A stretch of 64,000 bases of DNA, from NCBI GenBank assembly GCA_030374765.1, contig JARGXX010000068.1:2418001-2482000 (forward strand), written 5' to 3'. The stretch comes from Agarophyton chilense. Its lineage: Eukaryota > Rhodophyta > Florideophyceae > Gracilariales > Gracilariaceae. Made by a program: the position numbers and the translations under genes. Shown one piece after another: positions 20,493-31,900 of the stretch (position 1 is its first letter; each line of letters opens with the position of its first letter). The notes beneath the pieces are model-generated. The model worked only from the letters and a program-made list of their open reading frames with translations. It was not told the origin of the DNA and searched no databases.

Positions 20493-21323
20493 TAAGAGCA
20501 TCTCTACCGCAGCACATCTATCCGGGATTTTCATGCCGCGGGGCTAAAATGCAACTCTACAGCGGGAAATGAAATCTATCCTTTTCATTCTCCTTTTCTT
20601 TAGAGGTCAGATTTCCTCTATTGGACCCACCAATAGAGGCTGAAGTGTATCTAATGGAAAGAATAGAGACACCAGCATGGCTCTCGTGATTGGACAGGCA
20701 AGCAAAGTTTTGGCGCCATATGCCCATTTCCCAACACAAACACCCTTGCATCTTCTGCACCCTAAACACAAACACCATTTCACCTTTTTCTTTTCATTAC
20801 CATCTCCGCCCCTTCCCCGCTTAGTCACATTCTCACCTTCTTGAGCCGTTGGGAGGGCTGGGACGTATCAAAGAACCAAACGCTCTCTAAGGCATAGATT
20901 GGGGCATAAAAAGATTTCATCGCTATAGTTGATCAAACAAGAAAGGTGTTCATAGATATCGTCAAACGACGATTTGTAGTGATGGGTCCAGATATCTCGC
21001 CGAAGTAGAAAGAAAAGTACGCATCCCGAACATTAAACGAAACTTCTCAACATTTTTCGGATATGTCTGCAGATGTTCAGAAGTTTGGGATAGAAATGGC
21101 CAGAGTGAACGTAGACCAAACTAAATTATCAGTCATGAAAGTCACTACAATGACAATGGCTATTCATCTGGACAAGACAAACATTATGTCTTACAGTTTT
21201 AAGAACTTCGACGCCAAAAAGATGTTGTACTTGAAAGCCCGGAAACTGGTTCTTCAATATCACAATTGGTGCGCGCCGCCATCAATTTAATCATTTAACA
21301 GCCCTAAGAATTTCCACAATGAC

Positions 21324-22138
21324 TTTAGAGCAAGCCCAGATGGAAAATACCTCTCAAGTGTTCGCGTTCCGCTCTCGCGAAGAGAGATAACTGAGCGAAC
21401 GAGTATTCGTACTACCGATGTGTTGATGTAAGACGAGAGTGATTCAAACGATACCTACGAAGGTTATGAACCCTGGAAAAGGGAAAAAATCAAAGGTGGG
21501 ATTGAATTACAAGGATATTTCGTGGAAAACAGCAAAATGTAGGGCGAAAATATAGGGCTCAATAGAACGCAAGACCAAGCGTACAGACCTATTAAAAGGG
21601 TATCCACACTAGATAATCGAAACTAAGACGGTAAAAACAATCCTATACACGGGCGGTGAACTGTCCTAAACACATGAAAACCAACAAAAGGAAGAAACAC
21701 ACCAATAACAATGGTATAGTGACGCCTGAGCTCCCAGAGGGGATAAAGTATACAAACCGGTCGCGGTTTCTCCCGTTAAGAGACGAAGTCTCGCGTAGGC
21801 GACATAATCTAGAGCCAAGCACTCGGTTACTATTTACTTGGTGGTAGCGATGGCGGTGAAGCCATCGCTTAAGTCTATTCTAGACAATGAATTATAGGTG
21901 TAGACTATAGTAGTGCAAACCAACCCTTGTCCATACACGTATCATTTGTGTAACCCCAGACTTGCACGTCCATTTGTCTAGTACATTTTTATTGTAGAGA
22001 CTTAACTAACATACCTTCTAAGGTGTCTAAGATACTAAAAACTAATACTACTCATAAAATCGGTGACATGGTCCCCGATATATCGGATGCCATATGAATG
22101 GTGCCCCGACCGGTTATACGGGCACGCGTTGCTCTACA
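21324..22138. mobile_element. Solo LTR, family 1, copy 2
   Basis: 815 bp homologous to 3583-4256. The right end is TTGCTCTACA and the left end TTTAGAGCAA (one base off TG). It is flanked on both sides by ATGAC, a perfect 5-bp target duplication. It is longer than copy 1 by two blocks of about 70 bases each. It interrupts the accessory gene of Harbinger B, so it is younger than that element. Confidence 0.85.
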
Positions 22139-22143
22139 ATGAC

Positions 22144-22530
22144 GGCGATAGCTCTTTTGAGATTCTCGAACGTACTACGCCCAAAGAGAGGCTTAAACGT
22201 GAAGAAGAGGAACAGTGTTACAGAAGAAACTGTAGCGCGAAGGTGATCAAGCAGAAAAAGATACGAAAGAAAGCTGTCCGATCTTTGGCATCATCTGCAA
22301 AGCGCAAGTCAGAAATATTGAAAGAGAAAAACGCGATAGCTATTTTCTCTCTCCCCGAATCCCAAAGCAAGCAAGAAATGGCAGCATTCTTCGACGCTTT
22401 GTGCAAAACTTACCTTGCAAACGCCCCGGAACGGGCTCAGATTTCCCCAACCGAGCTTACTAGCCCAACTCAAGCTTTTATTGCAGAGACCATGGCTAGA
22501 ACAGCGTCTACAAGCGCTGTGGGGAAGTGA
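22144..22530 (+). pseudogene. Harbinger B accessory protein, C-terminal part
   Basis: An open frame to 22530 that continues from the left side of the inserted solo LTR (the 5-bp duplication ATGAC is at 21319-21323 and 22139-22143). The protein part is charged and probably coiled-coil: ERTTPKERLKREEEEQ, KVIKQKKIRKKAV and KRKSEILKEKN, then a Gln/Ala-rich tail. PIF/Harbinger elements carry a second gene whose product has an N-terminal Myb/SANT domain and a basic C-terminus; position, strand and composition fit this part. The Myb domain is not seen in 20.5-21.3 kb. Any frame that enters from inside the LTR (from 22063) is a product of the insertion, not the original start. Confidence 0.5.
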
Positions 22531-22773
22531 GGCGCACCCCCCACGGACCCTTACGAGAGGCATTGAGGAGCTTTGAGAGGATAGAAAGGCCCTGTTGTAT
22601 ACGAAACTTCCTTGAGGGTCTCGTGCCTATCACGTCAGGAGAGATCTACTGATCCCACCTTTTTTAGGGCGCTGCGCGCCGTTTTTTGGATGAGTAAAGG
22701 ATTTTTTATGGAGAGACGGCGACAAGAGTACTTGATTTGCCATTCCAATTCCATCTTATTCCTACAAACGCGT

Positions 22774-24072
22774 TCATGTATGGTGATTAAGGTCGTGCTT
22801 TTGGGAGAAATGATCAACTGTACTGACGATTTTCGAACAACCTGACGCTACCATCGAAACATGTATGAAAGCGGAGCAGTCGCCTAGTAGTCCTTGACTA
22901 TCTTCGTAGGTCTTCCATTTGAAGCTCGGGCCAATATTAAACATCGCTATGGGCTTTATGAATTGCATCAGACCGTTCATGCAGCTTTCGTACGAGTCTC
23001 TCCTGTCCTCAACGACTATGTTGTGAAGTATGATGCAAGTTTTCATAACAAATTCCATGTTGGTGCGGTTCCATATTCTGCATGGTCTCTGCAGAATGTT
23101 AAAGCGAGCTACAAAGACACCAAAAGCGCGCTCTATACCCTTATGAAGGCTTTCTGGGATTTCAAGTACGCACTTTCCTTTGGTCCGACTGCGTCTTTAA
23201 TTGTTTTTGCAAAGATGGCCCACTTCGGGTAAATTCGGTCTGGCGGCTCATAAAGCATAGTGTATGTGGTCCCGTTTATCGTGTACGGTAGAGACTGTGA
23301 AAACTCTTCCTCACGGATGTTCTGCATATTTGCCGATGTTTTCAACACGTTAAGGTCATTACAAGCGCCAGGAGTTCCAAAATGCGCATGCCATCTCTTT
23401 ATTACAATATCACAAATCGCTTTTAGAACGACTGTTGGTTTCTTCTCATTGCCTTTGTACTTTCCAGCCCACGCCATGGGAAAGTTTTTCCATTCCCAGT
23501 TCTGGCAGTCTATGCTGCCAATGCAGCCTGGGAAAACGCGTGCTGCATTGATCTTCATGATGCGCTTCAAGTCTTGTTCTGTGGGCTCGCGCGTAAACTT
23601 GGCTCAAATATCTCCGAAAACCAAACGGTAGAACGCCTTTTCTAAAAGTGGTACAGAGTCTTCCGACATTTGGAGTTACTTGTTTAAAACATCTTCATCA
23701 AACACTTCCGCCAGCATCTGCACTACAGCTACAATGCGCTGCAACGGAATGAATCTCTCTTTTACCCAGCCCATCTACTTTTTGAACGAATATTTCCTTT
23801 CCATACACTGTCTGGAACAGGTGCTCGAAGACTTTGCGTAACATTATGAACCACCAGGCAAATTTGTCCTCTCCATACTTTAGTAGTGAGCCGTAGTAGT
23901 CGGTCGAGAGGCGATCCATCGCAGCATCGAAGTTGCGGGCGACGTTGGCACGCTTTCCAGGCAGTGACCCAGCGCGGCGGTGCAAGCGTAAGTGCTCGAG
24001 TCCTGGAAGGATCCCAGTATCGGCGAGGTAGGACAGAATGTCGTCCTCGCTCGACTCTTCGGAGTTCGCCAT
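22774..24072 (-). pseudogene. PIF/Harbinger transposase B, broken
   Basis: ATG at 24072, an acidic N-terminus (MANSEESSEDDILSYL), the box KRANVARNFDAAMDRLSTDYYGS, and FIMLRKVFEHLFQTV. Then come the catalytic domain PGCIGSIDCQNWEWKNFPMA (first Asp) with KAICDIVIKRWHAHFGTPG and ACNDLNVL (second Asp), and the C-terminal block FNILQRPCRIW with KTCIILHNIVVEDRRD. These match the plant-type PIF/Harbinger nuclease (PF04827). Two in-frame stops lie between the N-terminal and catalytic segments (23571-23697), and a frameshift lies near 23.1 kb, where the catalytic Glu region (ERAFG in the family) is lost. It is better preserved than transposase A and was probably active more recently. Confidence 0.9.
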
Positions 24073-24230
24073 GGCGCGCTCGATCCGTTTACATTACGGT
24101 ACGCGGTAGGGCGGAAATAATTGGCATGATTAAGAGCGGGTTTCCATGTAACTCTATTGGATAAAGCGCCCGATCAGGAGAGTAGGAAAATCTAATAGAT
24201 TCTATGTGTAAATGAGGGCTTAAGATGCTC

Positions 24231-24692
24231 TAATTAATTTATATATATATATATGTAAAGATGTGATTTATTAAAATAAAAATTATAAAAAAGCCTATAC
24301 CGCAATTTCAAGGCTGAATAAAAATATAACAACTGATTTAGAAAAAAAAGGTTTTTCTTCTGACGCAAGTTTTATAAAGAAGACTTCTATAAAAAACTAA
24401 AAGATCATGAGTTTCTAAAATTGAAATATCTTGTGCACGACAAAAAACAACGGTCATTTCGTAAATAACACTTTGTTTGGTTTTCTTCTAGTTCCAGTTG
24501 TTAATAGCGGACAAATAGGTACATCCATGTACAACTTACGCTTTCTTTTAAGCTCAAGTAGTACGTTATCGCTAGCTCAAACTTTGCTTTCTATCCCTAC
24601 TTAAAGGCGCACCAATCACTCCTAAGGCTCCAAGAGAGCAAAAAAGGTATATCAGTATTGTTTTTGAACCATCTTCTCCACACTACGCAACC
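24231..24692. other. AT-rich spacer
   Basis: No gene. It begins with an (AT)7 run at 24241-24254 and is AT-rich throughout. Confidence 0.6.
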
Positions 24693-26063
24693 ATGAAATT
24701 CGACTCGATGAAAGAAGTCTATACGAAAGTAACGGGCCCAGAACAGGATCTCTATCGCAGAAACATTCATATGCCTCCCAAACTTAAACTAGACATGTAC
24801 AAACTTCTATGGTGAGAAAAAATCTACGACTGGGATGGAACCGTAGTAGCATGCGCTCCAGAAGGCGAATAGGGGGCCAAGGAGGCTGAAGCAAGTCTTG
24901 GAATGATGTATTATTGGTCGTCCGAATTCTCAAAGAAATAAATTGTTAAGAAGGCCGTCGCTACAGGAGAAGTATTTCTTACGTCGTTATTCGAAGATTA
25001 GTCCTTACACCAGGTGTATATAATCAAGAACATTATCACTCTAATTGTTAAAGACGCCACCGTGCATAGACTGCGTAGGATAGTTCTCCCTTATGAGGAA
25101 GTAACCTTTTGGAAACCTTGGTCCAGACAGTCAATCGCGACATGAGTGGAACGTTTGGCGGTTCCAGCACTGTCATATCTAAACCTGACAAAATCTGAAC
25201 GGGAATCCTGCGATACCCAAAACTTTTCGATAATCCTGTTGTTGAACGTCAGCCACTTCTCTCATACTTTCACAACTATCATGGACAACCTGTTTGTTTC
25301 AGCTGTAATCATACTTCCACGAGACTACTTCGTGGTAACCATATCAAAAGAACGTATGAGATCAATCAAAAAAACCATGACAATGACACATAATAGAGCA
25401 CTGAGAGATAAAAACAATACTGCAGGCTTGAATTCCATCAGAACAATTGAACCAGAGCTGAAACTATACGAAAGAATGCAGGAGAAAGATGAGGACTGTC
25501 CATGGATATGTCTTCAAGACCCTATCACTGCGTTAGACGAAGCATGTTTGAAAGAGAATGATCTCGAGAAAATACAAAAGAACGAATCATGATATCAAAC
25601 CAGTAGGTCCCACCTCAACTCTAACAAGGGAAGTAGAAGAATTAAAAAGCACAGAGGAGACCCTGAAGCAGGACGACACGAGGAAACCAGCCAAGAACAT
25701 GAAATGGCACAGTGAGCGTTCGCGAAACGGTCAACAGTAGAGGACATATACCAATACGTTTTTCCATTAAGAGATTCCGGTATAACCAATACTCACCCGA
25801 ATCTCATTCCCGATGGAGGTAGCCCACTATGATCACGGGGAATCATATCGGCTGTACACCTGTGTGAAGCTTTAAATACAAATTTTGAGCCACGACAAGA
25901 GAGTGCGTTGTATAACAGTGGTTGGGGCCATAATTGTGTTGACGCGAAGAAAATAACATGCTCATGGACATTGTCAGTACAAGATATGAATAAATCTCCC
26001 ATAAATCTGACCTTCGATATTTTTAACAATGACTCTCCACTCACCGTCGGACTAAACGTTAAG
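24693..26063 (+). pseudogene. Decayed coding remnant of unknown element, cut by gypsy1
   Basis: From an ATG at 24693 a single plus-strand frame stays protein-like for about 900 bp, although it is broken. Further protein-like sequence follows up to the gypsy1 5' LTR, including QYVFPLRDSGITNTHPNL and LTFDIFNNDSPLTVGLNVK. I do not recognise the family. The last segment has a retropepsin-like or capsid-linked feel (xPLTVGLxVK), so a virus-like or LTR-type source is possible but unproven. It is treated here as a fossil with several breaks. Gypsy1 inserted into it at 26063. I see no continuation after 37647. Confidence 0.4.
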
Positions 26064-26852
26064 TGCAACCCTCGTGAGGGCCGTTTTCCAGGACTTGGTT
26101 GTTTTTCCGCCTCGGGCGATACTTGTGAGATCTATGAGTAATACCGCTACTAGCGGGCTGGCGTAGCCAGGTGTATACGCGTTGTACGCGAAGTGCACCG
26201 GCGGCCGTGCGCCGTGGCCCCGATTCGGGTGTGACTTACCCACGTGTACCACGGGTGGCCCAGGACAGGTTGACACAGCATAGCTGGATATTTCTCTATT
26301 TATTTAGCTTTATTACACTAGGTTAGGGAGCTCTTTACAGTATTCTGCACTATATAGTGCCAGGGCGATCTCGCCCTGACACTCAGTAAACCTCCCCAAC
26401 CAGGGTTCTTGGCTCTAAGTCTTTTTCCGCTTTCGCGAGTCTTCCACACTCTACGGAGGTGAAGCCGCGTTACTAACGGTAGACTTATCCACCCTGTGTC
26501 AACAGGAGACTCACCGCTGTTAGCGTGTATATCTTTCATACCACTGCCGTATTCTCGCCCCAGTATTGGGTTTGCTACATATTTCTTTTGGCTCTCGTGG
26601 CCCATGCCCCCGATCGCCCCCACTGGGTGGTCCCCCCTTTATCGCTTTCCCACTCCTGTGGAATACAGCTCATACCTGGTCTGCTCCCTTCTAGCATCCC
26701 GCACTCTCCCCGCTTGGCGTGCCGGTGAACCTCGGCCTTACACCCCGACTTAGTCGTGTTCACTCCGGAGAGGCTCCGTCGCCGTGCTACCCTCCTTGGA
26801 GGAAGACTCGGACATCTTCGTGTGTTTCCGCCGCCCTTGGCGTTGCACTACA
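26064..26852 (+). repeat. 5' LTR of gypsy1
   Basis: 789 bp, TGCAACC...GCACTACA, paired with 36859-37647. The short terminal inverted part is GTTGCA/TGCAAC. It contains an AT-rich stretch near 26290-26320 that may hold the core promoter or poly(A) signals. Confidence 0.93.
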
Positions 26853-26855
26853 AAC

Positions 26856-26874
26856 TGGTCTCCCGACTTAGAAG
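26856..26874 (+). promoter_or_regulatory. Primer binding site of gypsy1
   Basis: TGGTCTCCCGACTTAGAAG begins three bases after the 5' LTR, with the TGG expected opposite a tRNA CCA end. The same 19 bases stand at the same spacing in gypsy2. I cannot name the tRNA. Confidence 0.7.
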
Positions 26875-27012
26875 GCTAGGGGGACCTGGTTTGGTTGTTT
26901 TTCACATTGCTGTGCTGTCTTCTCTCGTCGAGATCTGCTTTTCAATTTCTTGGTTTGGACCCACTTGGTGGAAGCTTTTGTTGTCCTATTCTTAGTGGTC
27001 AACGCTACAACC

Positions 27013-28809
27013 ATGTCACGACTACCGTCGGAAGCAGAACCCGCGATCACGCGGAGCCGTTCCGTCAATGACGTGGTGCCTGCGGACCCTGGAAGGGTTC
27101 CCCCGCCGTTACCTCAAGCCGCTCCGAAAGGCAAGAGTAAGGGGTCGAACTCCTCCAAGAACAACAAGCTACCGCCTAAGGCGTCGAAGAATGGACCCAA
27201 TTCTGGTGTTGGGACGGCCCCTGCCGTGGATGACCCGGCTCCTGCCGACGAAAAGGCCCAGAAAAACGAGTTCCACATCGACACCACCTCAAGTGTGAGG
27301 CAGCAGATCCGCGTAATGCGGGAAGCGCACAATGCCTTCGTGGAAGAGTTCGAAGCCCTGCGTTCCAGGTGTGATGGCTCTTCTATGAAGGAAGTGGTTG
27401 ACGACCTCCGCTTGTTGCGGGCGGACGTCAACACCCTGTTGGAATTTTTTGGTGGTCCCGCCGCTTACGTGGAAGGTGTCGAGACCCGATTCAATCGTGT
27501 TAGCGCCCGTCTCCAGACATTAGAGCAAACCATCTTGATGGAAGACGTCCCGGAGAAGCCGTTTGCTGTGTCGCACCAAGCGAAACACGAGAGGAAAAGG
27601 GACGATACCCGCCGTCGGCGTGGAAAGCGTGACAGCGATGACTCGGACTCGTCGAACTCCTCACGGTCGTCGCGTGGCTCTCACCATTCAAATGGGTCGG
27701 ACTCGTCAGATTCGTCTTCTGACAATGGCCATCGCAGGCGTTCATCCCGTTCTAAACGGTCGTCTGCCACCCAAGGTGTGATCTGCGCCCGCGAGAAGGG
27801 AAGGAAACACTCCGGGTTGAAGGAGCTGAAATGCACCAACCCCCTTTACAAGAAGTTGGTTTCTTACCGATACTATCGGCTAGAGAACTCCTCTTTGGAT
27901 CGCACGCCCCGTGCAACGGGGAGAGTGAAGGATTGCATAAAACGCATGCAAATGTCTGTCAGGAACCAAAGCTTTTCTGGAGAAGACCCCATTTTGGTGT
28001 TGGATTTCCTTGCGAAGTTCGTGGCCGAAGCGGATATTCTCGGTATGACCGAAGGACAGGCGTTTATTGCACTCCCGTACTTTATGAAAGGCCTCGCCGA
28101 GGATCAATACAACTCTGTAAGAGGTTCGTCTAGAGCCTCCGAAGGAGAGGTAACCTGCTGGCCAGAAGCAGTACAATACCTCTTGAGGTCCTACGCCACT
28201 AATCACGCGATTCAGTCGGCCATTCTCGCTCTTTGCGATACGCGCCAGAAGTCTGGAGAAACGGAAACCGAATTCTCGGTGCGCCTGAACAAGGCTTTCC
28301 ACCGTAGTGGGAACGTACACCCCGCCGGAGAGCGCTGCACCATGTTCATCGATGGACTGGACCCCGCTATCCGAACACTCGTGGCCCGTTACCGGGAAGA
28401 CCGAAGGAAGACCACGTATCTGGAGTTGGTCCAACACCCGCAAGCGGAAGGTGACACTTTAAGAGCTCGTGCCCCCGGACACAGGTCGCGAACCGCCAAG
28501 GCGTTGGTGATGGAAACGAAGTCGCCATCCCTATCGCTGGTTGCGATTGAGCGCCCCCAACAGGAGTACGACAACGTACACTTCGCCCGAAGCGATATCC
28601 ATTCGGTCCCGACAACAGAACTACCGTCTACGACGGACGACTCATATGACATGGCCCAGGATGGACCCCTGTTGTACGCAGACTCTCCCCGTGTTCGCGG
28701 ACATCGCATCCCGTATTCAAACGGTGCGCTCCGACAGAGTCGCCCTGAATGGAAGGATACCCGCCAAGCGGTGAAGTTCACGGATGCTCGCTCCGGTTTG
28801 CAGACCTGA
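27013..28809 (+). CDS. gag: gag of gypsy1
   Basis: Starts at ATG 27013. The N-terminal third is low-complexity (Pro, Lys, Ser/Asn), followed by a coiled-coil stretch (RQQIRVMREAHNAFVEEFEAL, DDLRLLRADVNTLLEFFGG). A Ser/Asp/Arg-rich block lies at about 27590-27770. The capsid-like core then runs SYRYYRLENSSLDRTP, DCIKRMQMSVRNQSF, ILVLDFLAKFVAEADILGM and EFSVRLNKAFHRSGN to the end. The capsid core matches gypsy2 gag closely. A CCHC zinc knuckle is clear in gypsy2 but not inside this frame. Gag forms the virus-like particle. Element gene, part of a fossil. Confidence 0.8.
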   Translation: MSRLPSEAEPAITRSRSVNDVVPADPGRVPPPLPQAAPKGKSKGSNSSKNNKLPPKASKNGPNSGVGTAPAVDDPAPADEKAQKNEFHIDTTSSVRQQIRVMREAHNAFVEEFEALRSRCDGSSMKEVVDDLRLLRADVNTLLEFFGGPAAYVEGVETRFNRVSARLQTLEQTILMEDVPEKPFAVSHQAKHERKRDDTRRRRGKRDSDDSDSSNSSRSSRGSHHSNGSDSSDSSSDNGHRRRSSRSKRSSATQGVICAREKGRKHSGLKELKCTNPLYKKLVSYRYYRLENSSLDRTPRATGRVKDCIKRMQMSVRNQSFSGEDPILVLDFLAKFVAEADILGMTEGQAFIALPYFMKGLAEDQYNSVRGSSRASEGEVTCWPEAVQYLLRSYATNHAIQSAILALCDTRQKSGETETEFSVRLNKAFHRSGNVHPAGERCTMFIDGLDPAIRTLVARYREDRRKTTYLELVQHPQAEGDTLRARAPGHRSRTAKALVMETKSPSLSLVAIERPQQEYDNVHFARSDIHSVPTTELPSTTDDSYDMAQDGPLLYADSPRVRGHRIPYSNGALRQSRPEWKDTRQAVKFTDARSGLQT

Positions 28810-28994
28810 CGCCCGGGACTCATATGCCACATATGCCCGGCCCAGCAGGCTCCCGACCACCGCCCCGTTCCTTCAAACCCCGCCGCTGGCGCCCCATTGC
28901 TAGTGGTTCAGGATTCTGAGGCCCCGCCCCAGGCGTATGGGACTCAGGAAAACTGATTTCGGGAGTCTCCCCTTCGGGAGAGGCGTCCCCAACA

Positions 28995-31900
28995 GTGAGG
29001 TTGACGACGCCCGGGGCGTCTCCACCTCGCTCCCCGGTCACAATCCTCACGAGGAAACAGGCCGTCTCAGACGTGGACTCTGAAGACTTTGGTGTTCTAC
29101 GTCGACCGTGGAAACGTGTTCTTAACCGCCGGTTCCCGGATAGAGTCTTAGTAATGGCCAAGCGCAATTACAAGGTGTTTGCCGACCTTGGCCTTTCTAC
29201 CCAGTTTATGGTTCGAGTCCTTACCGTTTTGGACACAGGTGCTGGTCCGAATTTCATCGTGGAGTCCCTGCTGCCCCCGCCCTTGCGGTCTCAGATCCGC
29301 CTTGGCGTGGCGCTCGACGTCGCGGACGCGAATAACAACCCGTTGTCAACGGTTGGAACCGTCGCTCTCGTCGTTCGCTTGGGCTCCTTCGTGGTGAAAC
29401 TCGACTTTATTGTATGCCGGAAATTGGCTGCCCCCATCATCTTGGGATGTGACTTCTGTGACAGATTCGTTGACGCCATAAGGCCCCGCTTAAAGCGTGT
29501 TGAGATGGAAGACGGCTCGTCGATCCCGATTGTCCGTCGTCCGCTGCGGCGTGCATCCAAGAAGCACGTACCGCTCCCTACCGCGCAGGAACCTCCACCC
29601 GCTTCTCGGGAGTCTACCAAGCTCCGCGTGGCTGCGTCTGTCCGAATCCCGCCAGAGTCCCAAGTATGGGTGCGTGTCACTTCCCGTCAACACGGTTTAC
29701 GAGTCATTCAGCCTCTCTCATCTCTGTACGATGGATATCAACTCGCCGTGGCGAATGGAGTCGCGCAGATTGTCCCAGACAAGCCGTTCCCCGTGCTCGT
29801 TGCCAATCTGGGCTCCACCCCCCCCAGTCACTGGTGAAAAACCAAGTTATTGGATCGATAATGCCTCACCCCACCGCGATGGTCCCCACTAGGCTGACCG
29901 CTGCCGAAGTCCTCGGTCTCGTTCACTCTAAGGAGGGGGAGGAAGCTGCCGTCCAATCACCGAATGAAATGGAATCGCAACCTGCCGAAACAGAAAAGAA
30001 GCCCGTTCCGACGAGTTACGACCGGGTAGACCCCGTGAAAGAACTCGAGGAACTCGACCTCGGCCATGTACCGGAGTCACACCGTGAAAGTCTGCGTGAG
30101 ATGTTACGGGAGTTTACCACAATGTGGGATGGCTCTCTTGGTGAGATAAATACAACGGAACACCGGAAAGATTTATTGCCGAACACCCGACCGGTGGCTC
30201 AACACCCTTACAGGGCAGGCCCCAAGGCTCGAGAAGAGGAACAGTTCCAAGTGGACAAAGTGCTCCGAGCTGGAGTGATCGAACCGGCTCAGTCGCCGTG
30301 GCCATCCCCAGTGGTACTGGCTCCGAAACCCGATGGGTCCTGACGCTTTTGCATCGACTACCGTCGCTTGAATGATGTTACCGTCAAGGACGTGTATCCG
30401 ATCCAACGAATGGATGAGTACATCGACTCTCTCGGCACTGCTAGCGTGTTCACGGCTTTGGACGCCAATTGGGGATATTGGCAGGTTCCCGTTAGGGAGG
30501 AGGACCAAGATAAGACTGCGTTTGTCTGTCACTCGGGACTCTACCGTTTCAAACGGATGCCTTTTGGTCTAACCAAAGCTCCCGCTACCTTTCAGCGTGC
30601 TATCGACATTTTGTTGGCCCGCTTTAAGTGGCGTACTTGCCTCGTCTATTTGGACGATATCATTGTATTCTCAGACAATCTAAATGACCATCTCACCCAT
30701 GTCAGGGACATAATGACCACGCTACGTGATGCTCGAATAACCCTCAAACTGAGGAAATGTGAGTTCTTTACCGATACTGTGAAGTATCTCGGGCACATTA
30801 TCCGTCCTGGACGTGTAATGATCGAGGAAGCTCGAGTGAGGTCCCTTCGCAAGGCGAAAGAACCCGCTACCCAGACGGAACTGCGCTCCTTTCTAGGATT
30901 GGTCAACGTCTACCGACGGTTAATCCCTAACTTCGCTGACATCGCGGCCCGCTTGAACGCGCTTCTGCGGAAAGGTCAACCACCTAAACTGGACCCCTTT
31001 ACGTCCGCACAGACGGATGCTTTTAACTCCCTTAGGGAGGCTGTCACATCAGCACCGATTCTATCGTTACCGAAACCCGGACTACCGTTTTCCGTGGACA
31101 CGGACTCTAGCGACTACCAGGTAGGCTGTGCGCTCTTTCAAACTACTCCCGAAGGAGAATGCAAACCCATTGGGTACTGGTCACGCTCGCTCAATGTCCA
31201 CGAGCGGAACTACTCCGTGTCGGAGAAGGAGTGCCTAGCAGTTGTGTGGGCCCTCTCTACACTCCGCCCCTACCTCATGGGTGTGCACTTTACCGTTTAC
31301 ACGGATCACTCGTCCCTACAATGGCTCATGACCATCTCGGAGCCCTCAGGCCGCTTAATGCGTTGGAGACTCCGCCTCGCGGAATATGACTTTGAAGTGA
31401 TCTACAAGAAGGGCACTCAGAACGCGCAAGCGGACGCGCTCTCGCGTTTACCCACGAATGGGGAAGCTCTAGCCTTCGATGAAGAGGATATACCTTGCTT
31501 CGTCGTAGACGATGGAACACCGGGGGACCCGGATTGGTAACACGATAAATGGAACCAAAGCCCGGAATCGGATGATGATATTGACGCATTGCTCGTCTCG
31601 GACGATTCAGAAAAACCCCCGCCGGGTAATTTTGTGCCGATACCTCCGGAGGAGATGGTCAGAGAACAGCAGGGTGACCCCTTCTGTACGAAGATTCGCG
31701 CCTGGCTTAATGGCGGTGCACAACTCCCTTTCGAGGTGAACGATCTTGGATACCTCGTCAGGACGGTTCAGTCATCCCCACAAGTCGTGGTGCCGCATAC
31801 TCTACAGTCTAGAGTTTTGCATCTATCGCACTTTGCGAAACTTGGTGGACACGCCGGTGGACGGAAGCTCTACTTCACTTTGCGAAGGAATTTCTACTGG

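Larger units (their letters stand above)
20496..24230. mobile_element. PIF/Harbinger DNA transposon B, broken
   Basis: Flanked by TAA on both sides (20493-20495 and 24231-24233), with inverted ends starting GAGCATCT; beyond these 8 bases the ends differ. The start matches elements A and C (GAGCATC). It holds an accessory ORF on the plus strand and a PIF-type transposase on the minus strand, convergent as in element A. A solo LTR (21324-22138) lies inside the accessory gene. The left 0.8 kb (20.5-21.3 kb) has only a 75-codon frame at 21063-21290 that I do not recognise. Confidence 0.72.

Noticed and set aside
22063-22143. Start of the Harbinger B accessory ORF inside the solo LTR
   Set aside because: The frame enters from LTR sequence; the target duplication shows that the original gene continued to the left of 21324.
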